A program made the translations under genes and the position numbers. A DNA stretch of 64,000 bases from Boswellia sacra (lineage: Eukaryota > Streptophyta > Magnoliopsida > Sapindales > Burseraceae), in NCBI GenBank assembly GCA_013180625.2, contig SNVD02004466.1:62001-126000 (forward strand), written 5' to 3'. The notes under the pieces are model-generated. The model saw nothing but the letters and a program-made list of their open reading frames with translations, did no database searches and was not told the DNA's origin. Below, in pieces: positions 25,181 through 35,478 of the stretch. Each line of letters starts with the position of its first letter. Within the stretch, counting starts at the first letter, position 1.

Positions 25181-25203
25181 ACCGAACTGAACTTCAGTTT
25201 GGT
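25181..25203. repeat. Hairpin of the CCRAACTRA family
   Basis: Arms ACCGAACTGA and TCAGTTTGGT around ACT pair at 9 of 10 positions. It is about 250 bp left of the Athila 5' LTR. Confidence 0.55.
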
Positions 25204-25453
25204 AAGGAGTTGGTATATTCACCATAGGTTCCCAAACATATGCCTTAATTCATGAAAAGCTAAGAATAGTACGTTTTGAGCTTCATAGAAATGACATAAC
25301 CAATTTAATTACCTTTATAGAAATTGCATAACCCATGAAATTAGAGCTTAGTCTATTTAAGTTGATAGTCAGGACAAATAGCTAAAGTGACCGCTACTTC
25401 AGTTTAGCAATGAGTTGAGCTTATCCAAACTAGGCATCGATTCGGTATCGAAC

Positions 25454-26974
25454 TGATGAACACTTAAATATGCATGTTTAATAAGAGTTTAGTTCATCAT
25501 ATTGCATTAATGGTGTCATTAAATTCCTCAACTTAAGCATATTTGTAGCATTTGCATCTTTGGAATTAATTTCTCTTAATTTTGGTTTTGTTACAGGTTC
25601 GGTAAAATGGGCATAACTCTCTATTTATAGATCAGAATGGTGCAATTCTTAATGTTTTGGAAAGCTGATTCAATTGTCTACAAGATTGCATTTCACAAGC
25701 ATAATCAAATTCGGGCTCTTAGTGGACCACAATTGGGCTTGAAGTGAACCCATCTACAGTCTCGGCCTAGTCTGACCAGGCTCAGTATTTGGACCGTATC
25801 TCTCAAAATACGTATCCAAATTGTGCAAATCAATATGTTCTAGAAAGATGAGAGAAATATCTACAACTTCCATGAAGACATGTGATTAAAATTCACAACA
25901 TTTCGATGTCAAAATTGATGGTCAAAGTCGGTGCCTAATGATCCCAATTGTCAAAGATATTTACAACTAATATTTGACATTTATGCCCTTGTAATTTGAC
26001 AAGTTTGCCCCTGGATGTATCTATAAATAGAGGTGCCTTGTGACCCATTGGGCATCTTGGCCTTGGCTGGAACATTTTGGCTTTGGCTAGGATCTTGTAT
26101 TGTGTTTTGTGTGTTTATGTTATTAATGAATTTCCTTTTTCTTGCAGTTTATTTTCTTTCTATTATAATGTTCTTCTAATTTCTCTTTTGCTAAGGTGAA
26201 AGGGTGAAACCCTTGATATGAGAATTAGGATTCTCTAACCCTTAATATGTGCTTAATAATCTTAATCTTATAATGTTTATTCAATATGATTTATATTTAA
26301 TTTCTTAAATCAATCTTGACACCACTCGTAAAGTGGAGGTCTTGATCCATTGTCGACAATCCTTGGCACATCAAATGCTTTGATCCTTTCTAGATGATGT
26401 ATGGTTCTTCCTTACCGACACGAATCTAGTTAGGAACCTTGATTTGTTGTAGACATATGATGATTGGCACATTGGATGCTTGAACCCATTTACAAGAAGT
26501 GGTATAATTATTGGTAATGAACAAATATAATTCATATAACTAAAATGGGTTAATTATCCTTATTTGAAATATCAAGGGCGGATCCCCTAACCTTAGCTTT
26601 CATTATTATTGTGTTAGTTCCTCTTGTATTTTAATTATTCTATTGTTTATGAACTTTTTATTACTATGGTAGGTTCTACCACCTTATGAAATTATTCTTT
26701 AATTTACTATGGTTGGTTATACCACCTATTTCCGTGGATGGTTTTACCTCCTTTTGTCTTTTGTTTTATATTTGAATGGTCGGTAATACCACCTACCATC
26801 TTACATATTTGTTGAGATTATCTTATCATTTCTTTCAATTATTCATATCATATTTGCTTAACTTATAATTTGTAACGCTAAAATCTCCTTCCTCGTGGAT
26901 CGACCCCGGTCTCACCGGGTTTTATTACTTCGACACTCCTATACTTGGGGGACAATCCTTTTTCGGATGTGTCA
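25454..26974 (+). repeat. Athila 5' LTR
   Basis: Starts TGATGAACACTT and ends GATGTGTCA. The 3' LTR seems to begin two bases earlier with TGTGATGAAC, whereas here those two bases are AC, so either the start is mutated or the boundary is at 25452. Confidence 0.9.
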
Positions 26975-26980
26975 AGTTTT

Positions 26981-26998
26981 TGGCGCCGTTGCCGGGGA
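26981..26998 (+). other. Athila primer-binding site (tRNA-Asp)
   Basis: TGGCGCCGTTGCCGGGGA is complementary to the 3' end of plant tRNA-Asp, the primer typical of Athila elements. It starts six bases after the LTR. Confidence 0.88.
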
Positions 26999-27108
26999 AG
27001 GTAAAAATTGGCGTGCAAAATTGTAAGTGTTCTCTTTTCTCATCTTAGATCTAAATTTTTTATTTTTGTGTTTTCATCTTTTGCTCTCTTTTCTTCTCCC
27101 TTTCTTGC

Positions 27109-28902
27109 ATGAAAATTTGGTCACGAACATCTAGTGGTAGACTTGTTAGAAAAACATCATCTTCCTTAGAAAACATGGCCAACAATCATGAGGAAATATT
27201 CACGGATGAAGGGGACAACCGTTCGCAACAAAATGATCAAAACCAACGAAGAACCCTCAAAGACTACATGAATCCGGTAAGGACTAGTGCACCATCTTGT
27301 GTAGTTTCTCCTCCAATTCAATCCATTTCATTTCAAACCAAGTTTTGTTCGACTTCTACCCACTTTTTCATGGCCTTGACATGGAGAACCCATATTCGCA
27401 CTTGAAACTCTTTGAAGAGGTATGTAGCTCCTACACTGACCCAAATTGTAGCATAAACACCATTAGATTAAAGCTTTTTCCTTTTTCTTTAAAAGATAAA
27501 GCTAGAACATGGCTACAAAATTTGAGGTCGAACTCCATCAGTTCATGGGATGAGATGAAACAACAATTTTTGAAAAAATTTTTTCCTACCCATAGAACAA
27601 ATTCTCTTAAAAGACAAATTTCTGATTTCTCTCAAAACAAGGGGAAACCCTTTACCAATGTTGGGATAGGTATAAGGAACTACTTAATACCTGTCCTCAC
27701 CATGGGTTTGAAACTTGGAGAATAGTTGCACACTTCTATGAAGGGTTAACACCTCAAGATAGGCAACTAGTGGAATTAATGTGTAATGGAGAATTTAAAG
27801 AAAAAGACCCTGAGGAAGCACTTGACTTCCTAGATTCCTTGGCGAAAAGGCACAAAATTGGGACACTGCTGGCACCTATGAGGTACCAAGCAAGGCCCAA
27901 ACCTCGACATCCAATAGGGGTATTTACAACCTTAGGGAAGACCATGACCTTCAAGCCAAATTCGCATCCCTAGCTAGAAAAGTCGAGGCTTTAGAGATGA
28001 AAAAGAGTGGTCAATTGAAATCTATTCAAGAAAATGTCTGTAACATTTGTGATGACAATGACCATTCTACTGATGATTGCCCAACTTTGCCTGCCTTTAG
28101 GGAATGTCTCCATGAAGAAGCCAATGCCTTGAACACTTTCAAAAGGCTAAATCACAATCCATATTCACAAACCTACAATCCTGGTTGGAGAAATCATCCA
28201 AATTTTAGCTGGAAAAATGATAATCATGCACAATCTTCACAAGTCCCTTTTCAAACACGACAAAATTTTCAAAATTCTCATGATCATGCATATGCTCCTC
28301 CTCCTAGGAATGACTTGGAAGAAACATTGCATTCATTCATTACAAAGCAAGAGACTTTCAATAGTCAAACTGCTCAAACATTAGCAAATTTGTCAGAAAC
28401 TCTTGCAAAATTTGCATCTACATTTAGCATCCAAGAGAAGGGAAAATTTCCTTCTCAAACATTGCAAAACCCCAAAGATCAATCTAACTCAAATGCAGGA
28501 AGTTCAAGTAACCATTACTTTGACCAAGCCAAGTCAGTCATGACCCTTCGCAATGGTAAGATTGTTGAAAAACACGTTCCTGACCCTTGTGAGAAAGAAG
28601 AAGAATCGATCTCTAAAGGGCAGGAAGAGGTTGCTAAACCAACACCTAGCGAAGAGGAAATCATATCCTCATCTGTGCCTCCATTTCCTCAAGCATTAGC
28701 CACACAAAAGAAGCCAACACACAATTCTGAAATCTTTGAAATTTTCAAACAGGTAAAGGTCAACATTCCCTTGCTTGATGTGATCAAACAAGTACCTTCT
28801 TACGCAAAATTTTTGAAAGACTTGTGCACTGTGAAAAGAAAACTGAATGTGAAAAAGAAGGCCTTTCTAGCTAAGCAAAGTAAGTGCTATTCTTCAAAAT
28901 AA
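27109..28902 (+). pseudogene. Athila gag
   Basis: Broken over at least three frames (27109-27405, 27297-27725, 27997-28902). The retrotransposon gag core is visible as WLQNLRSNSISSWDEMKQQF near 27510-27570. A CCHC zinc knuckle, CNICDDNDHSTDDC, lies near 28040-28082. The stretch after it is rich in Gln, Asn and Ser. Frameshifts near 27380, 27690 and 27970 prevent a single product. Confidence 0.85.
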
Positions 28903-28919
28903 TAATACAGTGAAATATA

Positions 28920-29857
28920 AGGATCCGGGTTGTCCTACAATTTCATGTGTTATTGGAGACCATAAAATTGAACAAGCTTAACTTGATCTTGGTGCTAGTG
29001 TGAATTTGCTTCCACACTCGGTTTTTCAAAAACTCAATCTAGGTGAGTTAAAACCAACTTCTGTGACTCTTTTGCTTGCTGATAGATCAATTAAAGTACC
29101 AAGAGGAGTAGTAGAAGATGTATTAGTTCAAGTTGATAAATTCATTTACCCAGTGGATTTTATCGTCTTGGACACACAACCAGTAGAAGTAAGCAATTCA
29201 ACTCCTGTTATTTTAGGGCGTCCATTTCTAGCTACCTCTAATGCTTTGATTAATTGCAGGAATGGAGTAATGAAGCTATCTTTTGGGAACATGACATTGG
29301 AACTAAATGTTTTCAATATGTGCAAACAACCACATGAAGAAGAAGTTGAAATTGAGGAGGCTAATATGATCGAATCTATTGTGGAAGATCACATCCAAAA
29401 AGGGAGTTCTTCTGACCCTTTGGAAACTTGTTTAGTAAATTCGTTAGAATCAAGTATGGAACTAGAACATGATCTTTCTAATATGTGTTCCTTACTGGAT
29501 TGTGCACAGGTATTGGAAAAAGGCTCAAAATCAAGATTTGAAGAATTGGGACAAATGAATGAAAGCAAGGAAGATGAAGCTCCCAAGCTAGAATTGAAGC
29601 CCTTACCTGAAGGACGGAAATATGCATATCTTGGGGAGAATCAGACATATCCGGTGGTAATTTCTTCATCCCTCACATGCGAGCAACAAGGTAAGTTAAT
29701 AGAAGTGCTTAAAAGGCATAAAAATGCAATTGGGTGGACTTTAAAAGATATAAAAGGCATTAACCCTTTAATTTGCACACATAGAAATACATTTTTAGAG
29801 GCAATGCCAACAGCTCAACAACCCAAAGAGATTAATCCACATATTAAAGAGTCTTAG
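28920..29857 (+). pseudogene. Athila aspartic protease and pol spacer
   Basis: The protease active site is DLGASVNLLP, followed by VILGRPFLAT and the downstream fold seen in Athila proteases. A TAA at 28979-28981 lies two codons before the catalytic Asp. The frame then runs through an acidic spacer to the start of the RT domain (about 29700), with a frameshift near 29850. Confidence 0.85.
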
Positions 29858-30717
29858 GGCTGAAGTTCTCAAACTACTTGTTGTGGGAATTATCTACCCT
29901 ATTTCTGATAGTAAGTGGGTAAGCCCTACACAAGTAGTACCTAAGAAATCTGGCATTACAGTAGTTAAAAATGAAAAGGTGAATTATTGCCAACTCGTGT
30001 CTCATCTAGTTGGAGGATGTGCATTGATTATAGAAAATTAAATGCTGTCACTAGAAAATATCATTTTCCCTTACCCTTCCTTGACCAAATTCTTGAAAGA
30101 GTAGCAGGAAACCCCTACTACTACTTTCTTGATGATACTCAGGCTACTATCAAATCCCCATTGCACTTGAAGACCAAGAAAAGACCACATTCACGTGCCC
30201 CTTTGGCACTTTTGCATTTATGAGAATGCCTTTTGGACTTTGTAATGCTCCAGCTACTTTTCAAAGATGCATGCTAAGCATTTTTAGTGACATGGTTGAG
30301 CATTGTTTAGAAGTTTTCATGGATGATTTAACTGTCTTTGGAAACTCTTTTGATAATTGTCTTGAAAATTTAGAAAAAGTCCTAAAAAGTGGTAGAAAAA
30401 GGTCTTATTTTGAATTAGAAAAAATGTCATTTTATGGTCACTTCGGGAATTGTCTTAGGTCATGTGGTGTCTTCTAAGGGAATTGAAGTGGACAAAGTAA
30501 AAGTGGAATTAATTTCCCATTTGCCTCCACCAAAAACAGTCAAAGAGGTTCGTTCATTCTTAGGCATGCTGAATTTTATAGGAGGTTCATAAGAAATTTC
30601 AGTGCTATATCTAAACCTCTTTGTAACCTCTTTATAAAAGATACTTCCTTTGAATGGACTCAAGAATGTCAAAATGCCTTTGATACACTAATTGGACTTT
30701 TAACAACTGTTCCAGTT
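29858..30717 (+). pseudogene. Athila reverse transcriptase
   Basis: RT motifs: SSWRMCIDYRKLNAVT near 30005, FGLCNAPATFQRCM near 30235, and the catalytic box as FMDDLTVFG near 30320. The sequence is split by frameshifts near 29985, 30140 and 30460. It would copy element RNA into DNA in cytoplasmic particles if intact. Confidence 0.85.
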
Positions 30718-31263
30718 ATGCAATCTCCTGATTGTTCCTTGCCTTTTGAATTGATGTGTGATGCAAGTGACTATGCCGTTGGTGCTGTCTTAGGACAAAG
30801 AAAAGAAGGTAAGCCTTATGTAATATACTATGCAAGTAGGACTTTAAATGATGCACAAATGAATTACACAACAACTGAGAAAGAACTACTTGCAGTATTA
30901 TTTGCATTGGACAAATTTCGATCTTATTTAATTGGCTCTCCAACAATTGTTTACACTGACCATGCAGCTGTGAGATATTTAATGACTAAACAGGATGCAA
31001 AACCTAGATTGATACGGTGGATCTTATTGCTCAAAGAATTCAACATCACAATAAAGGATAAGAAAGGAGCCGAAAATGTCGTTGCTGATCATCTTTCAAG
31101 ACTAACGACAGAGACATTAATTGAAACTTCACCTATCAATGATTCCTTTCCTGATGACTTTTTATTTTCTGTTGCTACTGTACCTTGGTTTGCTAACATT
31201 GTAAATTTTCTTGCGACAGGAAAAATGCCACCTCATTGTATGCTCAGCAAAGAAAATTTTTAA
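30718..31263 (+). pseudogene. Athila RNase H
   Basis: Intact-looking RNase H domain: [14 protein letters not shown] (first Asp), [14 protein letters not shown] (Glu), [11 protein letters not shown] (Asp), and VADHLSRL at the end. It degrades the RNA strand of the RNA-DNA hybrid. The frame stops at 31261-31263, where the integrase should follow. Confidence 0.87.
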
Positions 31264-32455
31264 CCGATGTGAAAATTTTTACTGGGATTACCCATTCTTG
31301 TTTCAAATATTGTCCCAGACCAAAAAAAAAAAAAAAAAAAAAAAAAATAATAATGATAAGATGCCATACCCACAATGAGGTAAGTAGTGTCATTAACTTT
31401 TGTCATTCTGAAGCATGTGGAGGACATTTTTCATCTAGAAAAACAGCTGCTAAGATCTTACAATTTGGATTTTATTGGCCCACCTTATTTAAAGATGCAC
31501 ATGCATTTTGCAAAACGTGTGAAAATTGTCAAAAATTGGGATCTATTTCAAAAAGAAACATGATGCCATTGAATCCCATTCTTGTCGTTGAAATCTTTGA
31601 CTGTTGGGGTATTGATTTTATGGGACCCTTTCCACCGTCATTTGGTTTTTTGTACATCCTTGTTGCAGTGGACTATGTTTCAAAATGGGTCGAGGCAATT
31701 CCATGTCGAAACAATGATCACAAAACAGTTGTCAAATTCTTGAAGGAGAATATCTTGAGTAGATTTGGAATTCCTCGAGCCATTATTAGTGTGGGGGTAC
31801 ACATTTTTGTAATAAACCATTTGAAACCTTAATGAAGAAATATGGAATAACCCATAAAATTTCTACACCTTATCACCCACAAACAAGTGGACAAGTTGAA
31901 TTAGCTAATAGGGAGATAAAACAGATCCTAGAAAAAACGGTTACCCCAAATCGTAAAGATTGGTCCTTAAGACTTAGTGATGCACTTTGGGCTTACCGAA
32001 CTGCTTTTAAAACATCATTGGGAATGTCTCCTTATAGACTAGTTTATGGAAAACCTTGTCACTTACCTGTGGAAATTGAGCATAAAGCTTATTGGGCCAT
32101 TAAAAAATTCAACACAAATTTGAATGATGCTTGCAAGTTACGTAAACTCCAACTGAGTGAACTTGAAGAAATCAGGAATGAGGCTTATGAAATTCTAAAA
32201 TCTACAAAGAAAAAATGAAGGTTTTTCATGACAAATCCATTGTTAGAAAATCTTTTGAACCTTCACAAAAAGTTCTTTTGTATGATTCAAGATTGCATTT
32301 GTTTCCTGGTAAACTTCGGTCTCGTTGGACTGGGCCTTTCATTGTTAAAATGTTTTCCCTCATGGAGCAGTTGAAATTGAGAACCCAAAGAATGGTAATG
32401 TGTTTAAAGTTAATGGACAACGGTTAAAACCATTCTTTGAAAATTTTGCCCAAAA
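31264..32455 (+). pseudogene. Athila integrase
   Basis: The HHCC zinc region includes CHSEACGGHF and CKTCENCQ. The core has GIDFMGPFPPS (first Asp) and, after a frameshift near 31795, [17 protein letters not shown] with the final Glu. A run of about 26 A bases (31323-31348) sits in the coding region just upstream of the zinc site, so the frame there is lost. Further frameshifts near 32212 and 32350 break the C-terminal part, which has [10 protein letters not shown]. Confidence 0.85.
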
Positions 32456-32607
32456 CGAAGAGTCCATTGCTTTAATCGATCCTTTTTAAGGATTTATTTT
32501 TCCCGGTCAAGTGGCGGATACGGTACTCCGTGACATTTAAAGTCGGTTTTTCAGTTCCCTAAAAACTGTTGCTCACCTTGCATCGATTTTCTTTTCTTCT
32601 CTCTCAT

Positions 32608-33165
32608 TTTCTTCACATGGATACCATTCTCTCAAAATTGCACAAACATTTTCCCTCTCTTCCTCAAAATGATTTGCTTAAATTTTATAAAGCTCGTGCA
32701 GAAAGACTAAGGTTGTTGATGCGTAAGGGTATTCCTGCTGATTTAAGATGGTTAATTGAAGCCAAGGTTCGATTCTCTTGTGAGTTTTTCAGATAATCTT
32801 GTTTCCCATATGCCAGGTTTGGGAAAAAGCTCTTGTGCAAAAAGCGAAGAGCGAAAAGGTTACAAGTTTGTCGCAGATGTGCAAGATGGACTTGTAACCA
32901 GCGTTGCCGCTCCTTGGGATATTTGTCTAACAATCGAGAGGATAACCTACAGTTCATCAAGAATGGACTGAGTAAGGAGTCTTTGGATGATATCCGAACG
33001 ACTCTTGAGACGCATTCTTGTGGACTTGTGCAGCGTGAAATTTTTAATTTGTGGACACAATTCCTAGATGAGCAGGAACGCTATAGTCTTGGGAATCTGA
33101 CTCAAAACGACCCTGTTTGCCAGTTTATAAGAAAACTGGATGGGAAGCATATCCCCAACTTATAG
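32608..33165 (+). pseudogene. Unrecognised Cys-rich ORF between integrase and LOG copy
   Basis: One frame is open from the ATG at 32608 to 33165 except for a TAA at 32794-32796. It would encode about 185 residues. The centre is basic and Cys-rich (CRRCARWTCNQRC, a CxxCx4CxxxC pattern). The C-terminal third looks helical (KNGLSKESLDDI, then LVQREIFNLWTQFLDEQE). I do not recognise the family. It sits where Athila elements often have an env-like ORF, but I see no signal peptide or membrane segment. It may be an element gene or a second captured host fragment. Confidence 0.5.
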
Positions 33166-33482
33166 AAGGTGTTTAAGCCGTTTCTGGACGTAAAACCAGA
33201 GTAAGATGTGAGCCACAGTCACAACTACCTGTACATATGCATGCGTGCCATCATTTTTGAATTTTAATGCATCATAGCTGTCATTTTTTAATTTTATCTT
33301 TTGTTTAACTTATGGTGCCTTATTTCATCATCTTTTTTGAATTTTCATGCATTATTGTCAACTTTTTCAACAACCAACCGAGCTACCTTAATAGATATAT
33401 CATTAACTACTTTTCTTGCACTCCATAATACCACATGTCATGTTCTCCTCTCACCACACATAGTTAGAGTGAGTCCTAGACA
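33166..33482. other. AT-rich spacer between ORF and LOG copy
   Basis: No coding signal. Contains a partial direct repetition of TTTTTGAATTTT-AATGCAT-like words (33250-33360). Confidence 0.4.
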
Positions 33483-34127
33483 ATGGAGGGACTTCAAAAC
33501 GTCGAATCCAAAGGATATGTGTATTGCTGTGGACTCGCCAGGAAAGTGATAGTTTCGTAGAAGTAGCGATTATCTTGGTCAGGATCTGGCTGAAAGAAAG
33601 ATTCTGTGGTTTATGGGGGAGGTAGCCCCGGGTTAATGGGTTGTGTGTCAACAGCTGCACATGTAGGAGGTACTCAAGTTTTAGGAGTTATTCCTAAAGC
33701 TTTGGCTGTAGAAAGTATTGTTGGAAAAACGGTTGGGAAGGAGTTACAGGTCTCCTCTATGCATGAACGCATGGCACATATGCTCATTAATTCAGATGCC
33801 TTTATTGCTTTACCATGTGGCTTTGGCACTCTTGAAGAAATTTTTCAAATTGCCTCTTGGGCCCAACTGAATCTCCCTCAAAAACCCAGAGGTTTGTTGA
33901 ATGTCAAAAATTTCTTTGATCCTTTGATAAGTTTTGTTGATGCAGTTGTGGAACAGAATTTTATCCCTCATTCAGCGAGAAAGATCCTTATTTCTGCCAC
34001 TTCTGCTGGTGAGCTACTTGACAAATTACAAGAAGTTGAGTATGAACCTGACCCAACTAGTACTCAAATTAATTGGGCAGGAGGGCAAAACAAAAAGTGC
34101 AAATTGGATTTGAATCTCCGTTTGTAA
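33483..34127 (+). pseudogene. LOG-like: Captured LOG (cytokinin riboside 5'-monophosphate phosphoribohydrolase) retrocopy
   Basis: LOG enzymes release active cytokinin bases from cytokinin nucleotides in the cytosol. The open part (33606-34127, 174 codons, entered on a GTG) has GGGSPGLMG at residues 4-12, SSMHERMAHM at 50-59, and PCGFGTLEE at 70-78, where the family has PGGxGTxxE. The Gly-to-Cys change hits the signature loop; the catalytic Glu remains. Upstream, 33483-33605 still matches the LOG N-terminus (RICV, then LAERKI) but with stops and frameshifts. No intron interrupts the copy, whereas plant LOG genes are split, so it came from a spliced transcript. It ends LDLNLRL, an LxLxL pattern. 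It lies in the same orientation as the Athila element, between its pol region and 3' LTR. Confidence 0.85.
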
Positions 34128-35470
34128 TTTTTTTTCTCTTGTCCTTTATTTTATTTTATTTTACTTTGAGCATGTTATTTTATGAGTCTTTCAGGTCATC
34201 TCTCTTGAATAACAGAAGCTTCAGGTAATGTCTCCTATACTTTATCTCTCTACATTTAAACATTGAGGACAATGTTTCATTTGGTTGGGGGGAAGGATAG
34301 TAGACATAAGTGTGTCTTGAAATTTTATTTTTTCTTGCAAAAAAAAAAAAAAGAAGCGAGTTAGTAATTAGATTCAGAGTGCAGTGTAAGGAGTTCAAAT
34401 CCTCTTGAGACGCATTCTGGGTCAGGAATGGCAGAGTATGGAGGGCCAGTTTGTACTCTTGAAACCCATTCTAACCAATTTGTCATTTTATTTTGATCTT
34501 GTGAACTCATTTTAGCTAACTCGATATTATTTAGACTTGATTTTTGAATTTTATAACAAGGAGGTCTTATTCATTTCACTTTGAATTATTCAAATCTATG
34601 AACTCTCACAACCTTATCATTTAAATTAAAAAAAAAAAATTGTGTACTTATGTACTCATTAAGCAAGTATTCATGAACCTTTCTTCACACACACACACAT
34701 ACCTTGATGCATGATTGTGGGTGGCAAAATGAAATGTTGTAATATTTGAGTTCTTTTGTTTTGTTTAGGATAACAACACAAAGGAAGGGGAAAGTTAAAA
34801 AAAAAAGAAAAAAAAAGAAAGAAAAAAGAAAAAAATAGCAATTGTGGATAAAGTTTGGTCTCGTAGCCTCCTTAATTCGAGCCCCGATGCCTTAACACCT
34901 AATACCCTAAGACCAACTGGTTTGGGAGCTATTGGCCCAAAGCTCGCTACATGGATTAAGGAGAAAGCTTAATGGGATTGAACATTGCACTATCCACAAG
35001 TTTCTAAGCAAAAATAAAGCATCGGCAACCCGAGTCGTTAAGCTCGAAGGGGTGTCTTAACACCTAATGCCCTAAGGCCAACTGGTCTGGGAGTCATTAG
35101 CCTAAGGCTCGCTACATGGGTTAAAGATGCATTCTTTCAAAAAAAAAAAAAACACACACATATATAAAATAAATGAATGCCCCCTACCTAAAGTTGTTAG
35201 CCTTAACAAATATTAGAACCGATATGGCTTCTTTCTAATAAGCCCCATAGTCATGTGTTGACTAAGCACAAAAAGGAGGTTTATTGATATCTTGACTGAA
35301 GGGTACATGAGTCATATAAAAAAATAATAATAATAATAATAATGGTTGAGAGTTTGTTTATTTGGATAAAATCAAGGAGAGTGCAATAATGACCACTTTG
35401 GATGTAAAATTCTATAAATCACTTCTAAATAATAACGCTTTAATTGCTAGGGACTAGCAATAAGCTAGTT
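34128..35470. other. Athila 3' untranslated region
   Basis: Non-coding, with A-rich runs (34336, 34626, 34796-34840, 35138) and an (AAT)n stretch near 35322. Two diverged direct repeats of about 83 bp lie at 34878-34960 and 35041-35124; both contain CTTAACACCTAA and GCTCGCTACATGG. Confidence 0.6.
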
Positions 35471-35476
35471 GGGGGG
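35469..35476 (+). other. Athila polypurine tract
   Basis: TTGGGGGG directly precedes the 3' LTR. Confidence 0.75.
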
Positions 35477-35478
35477 TG

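Larger units (their letters stand above)
21348..25453. other. Intergenic DNA upstream of the NLR gene
   Basis: This would hold the NLR promoter. A (TA)n(CA)n microsatellite lies at about 21588-21616, roughly 240 bp before the ATG. From 22.9 kb on there is a family of short hairpins, described separately. A 90-codon reading frame at 22285-22557 has no recognisable domain and I do not call it a gene. Confidence 0.5.
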
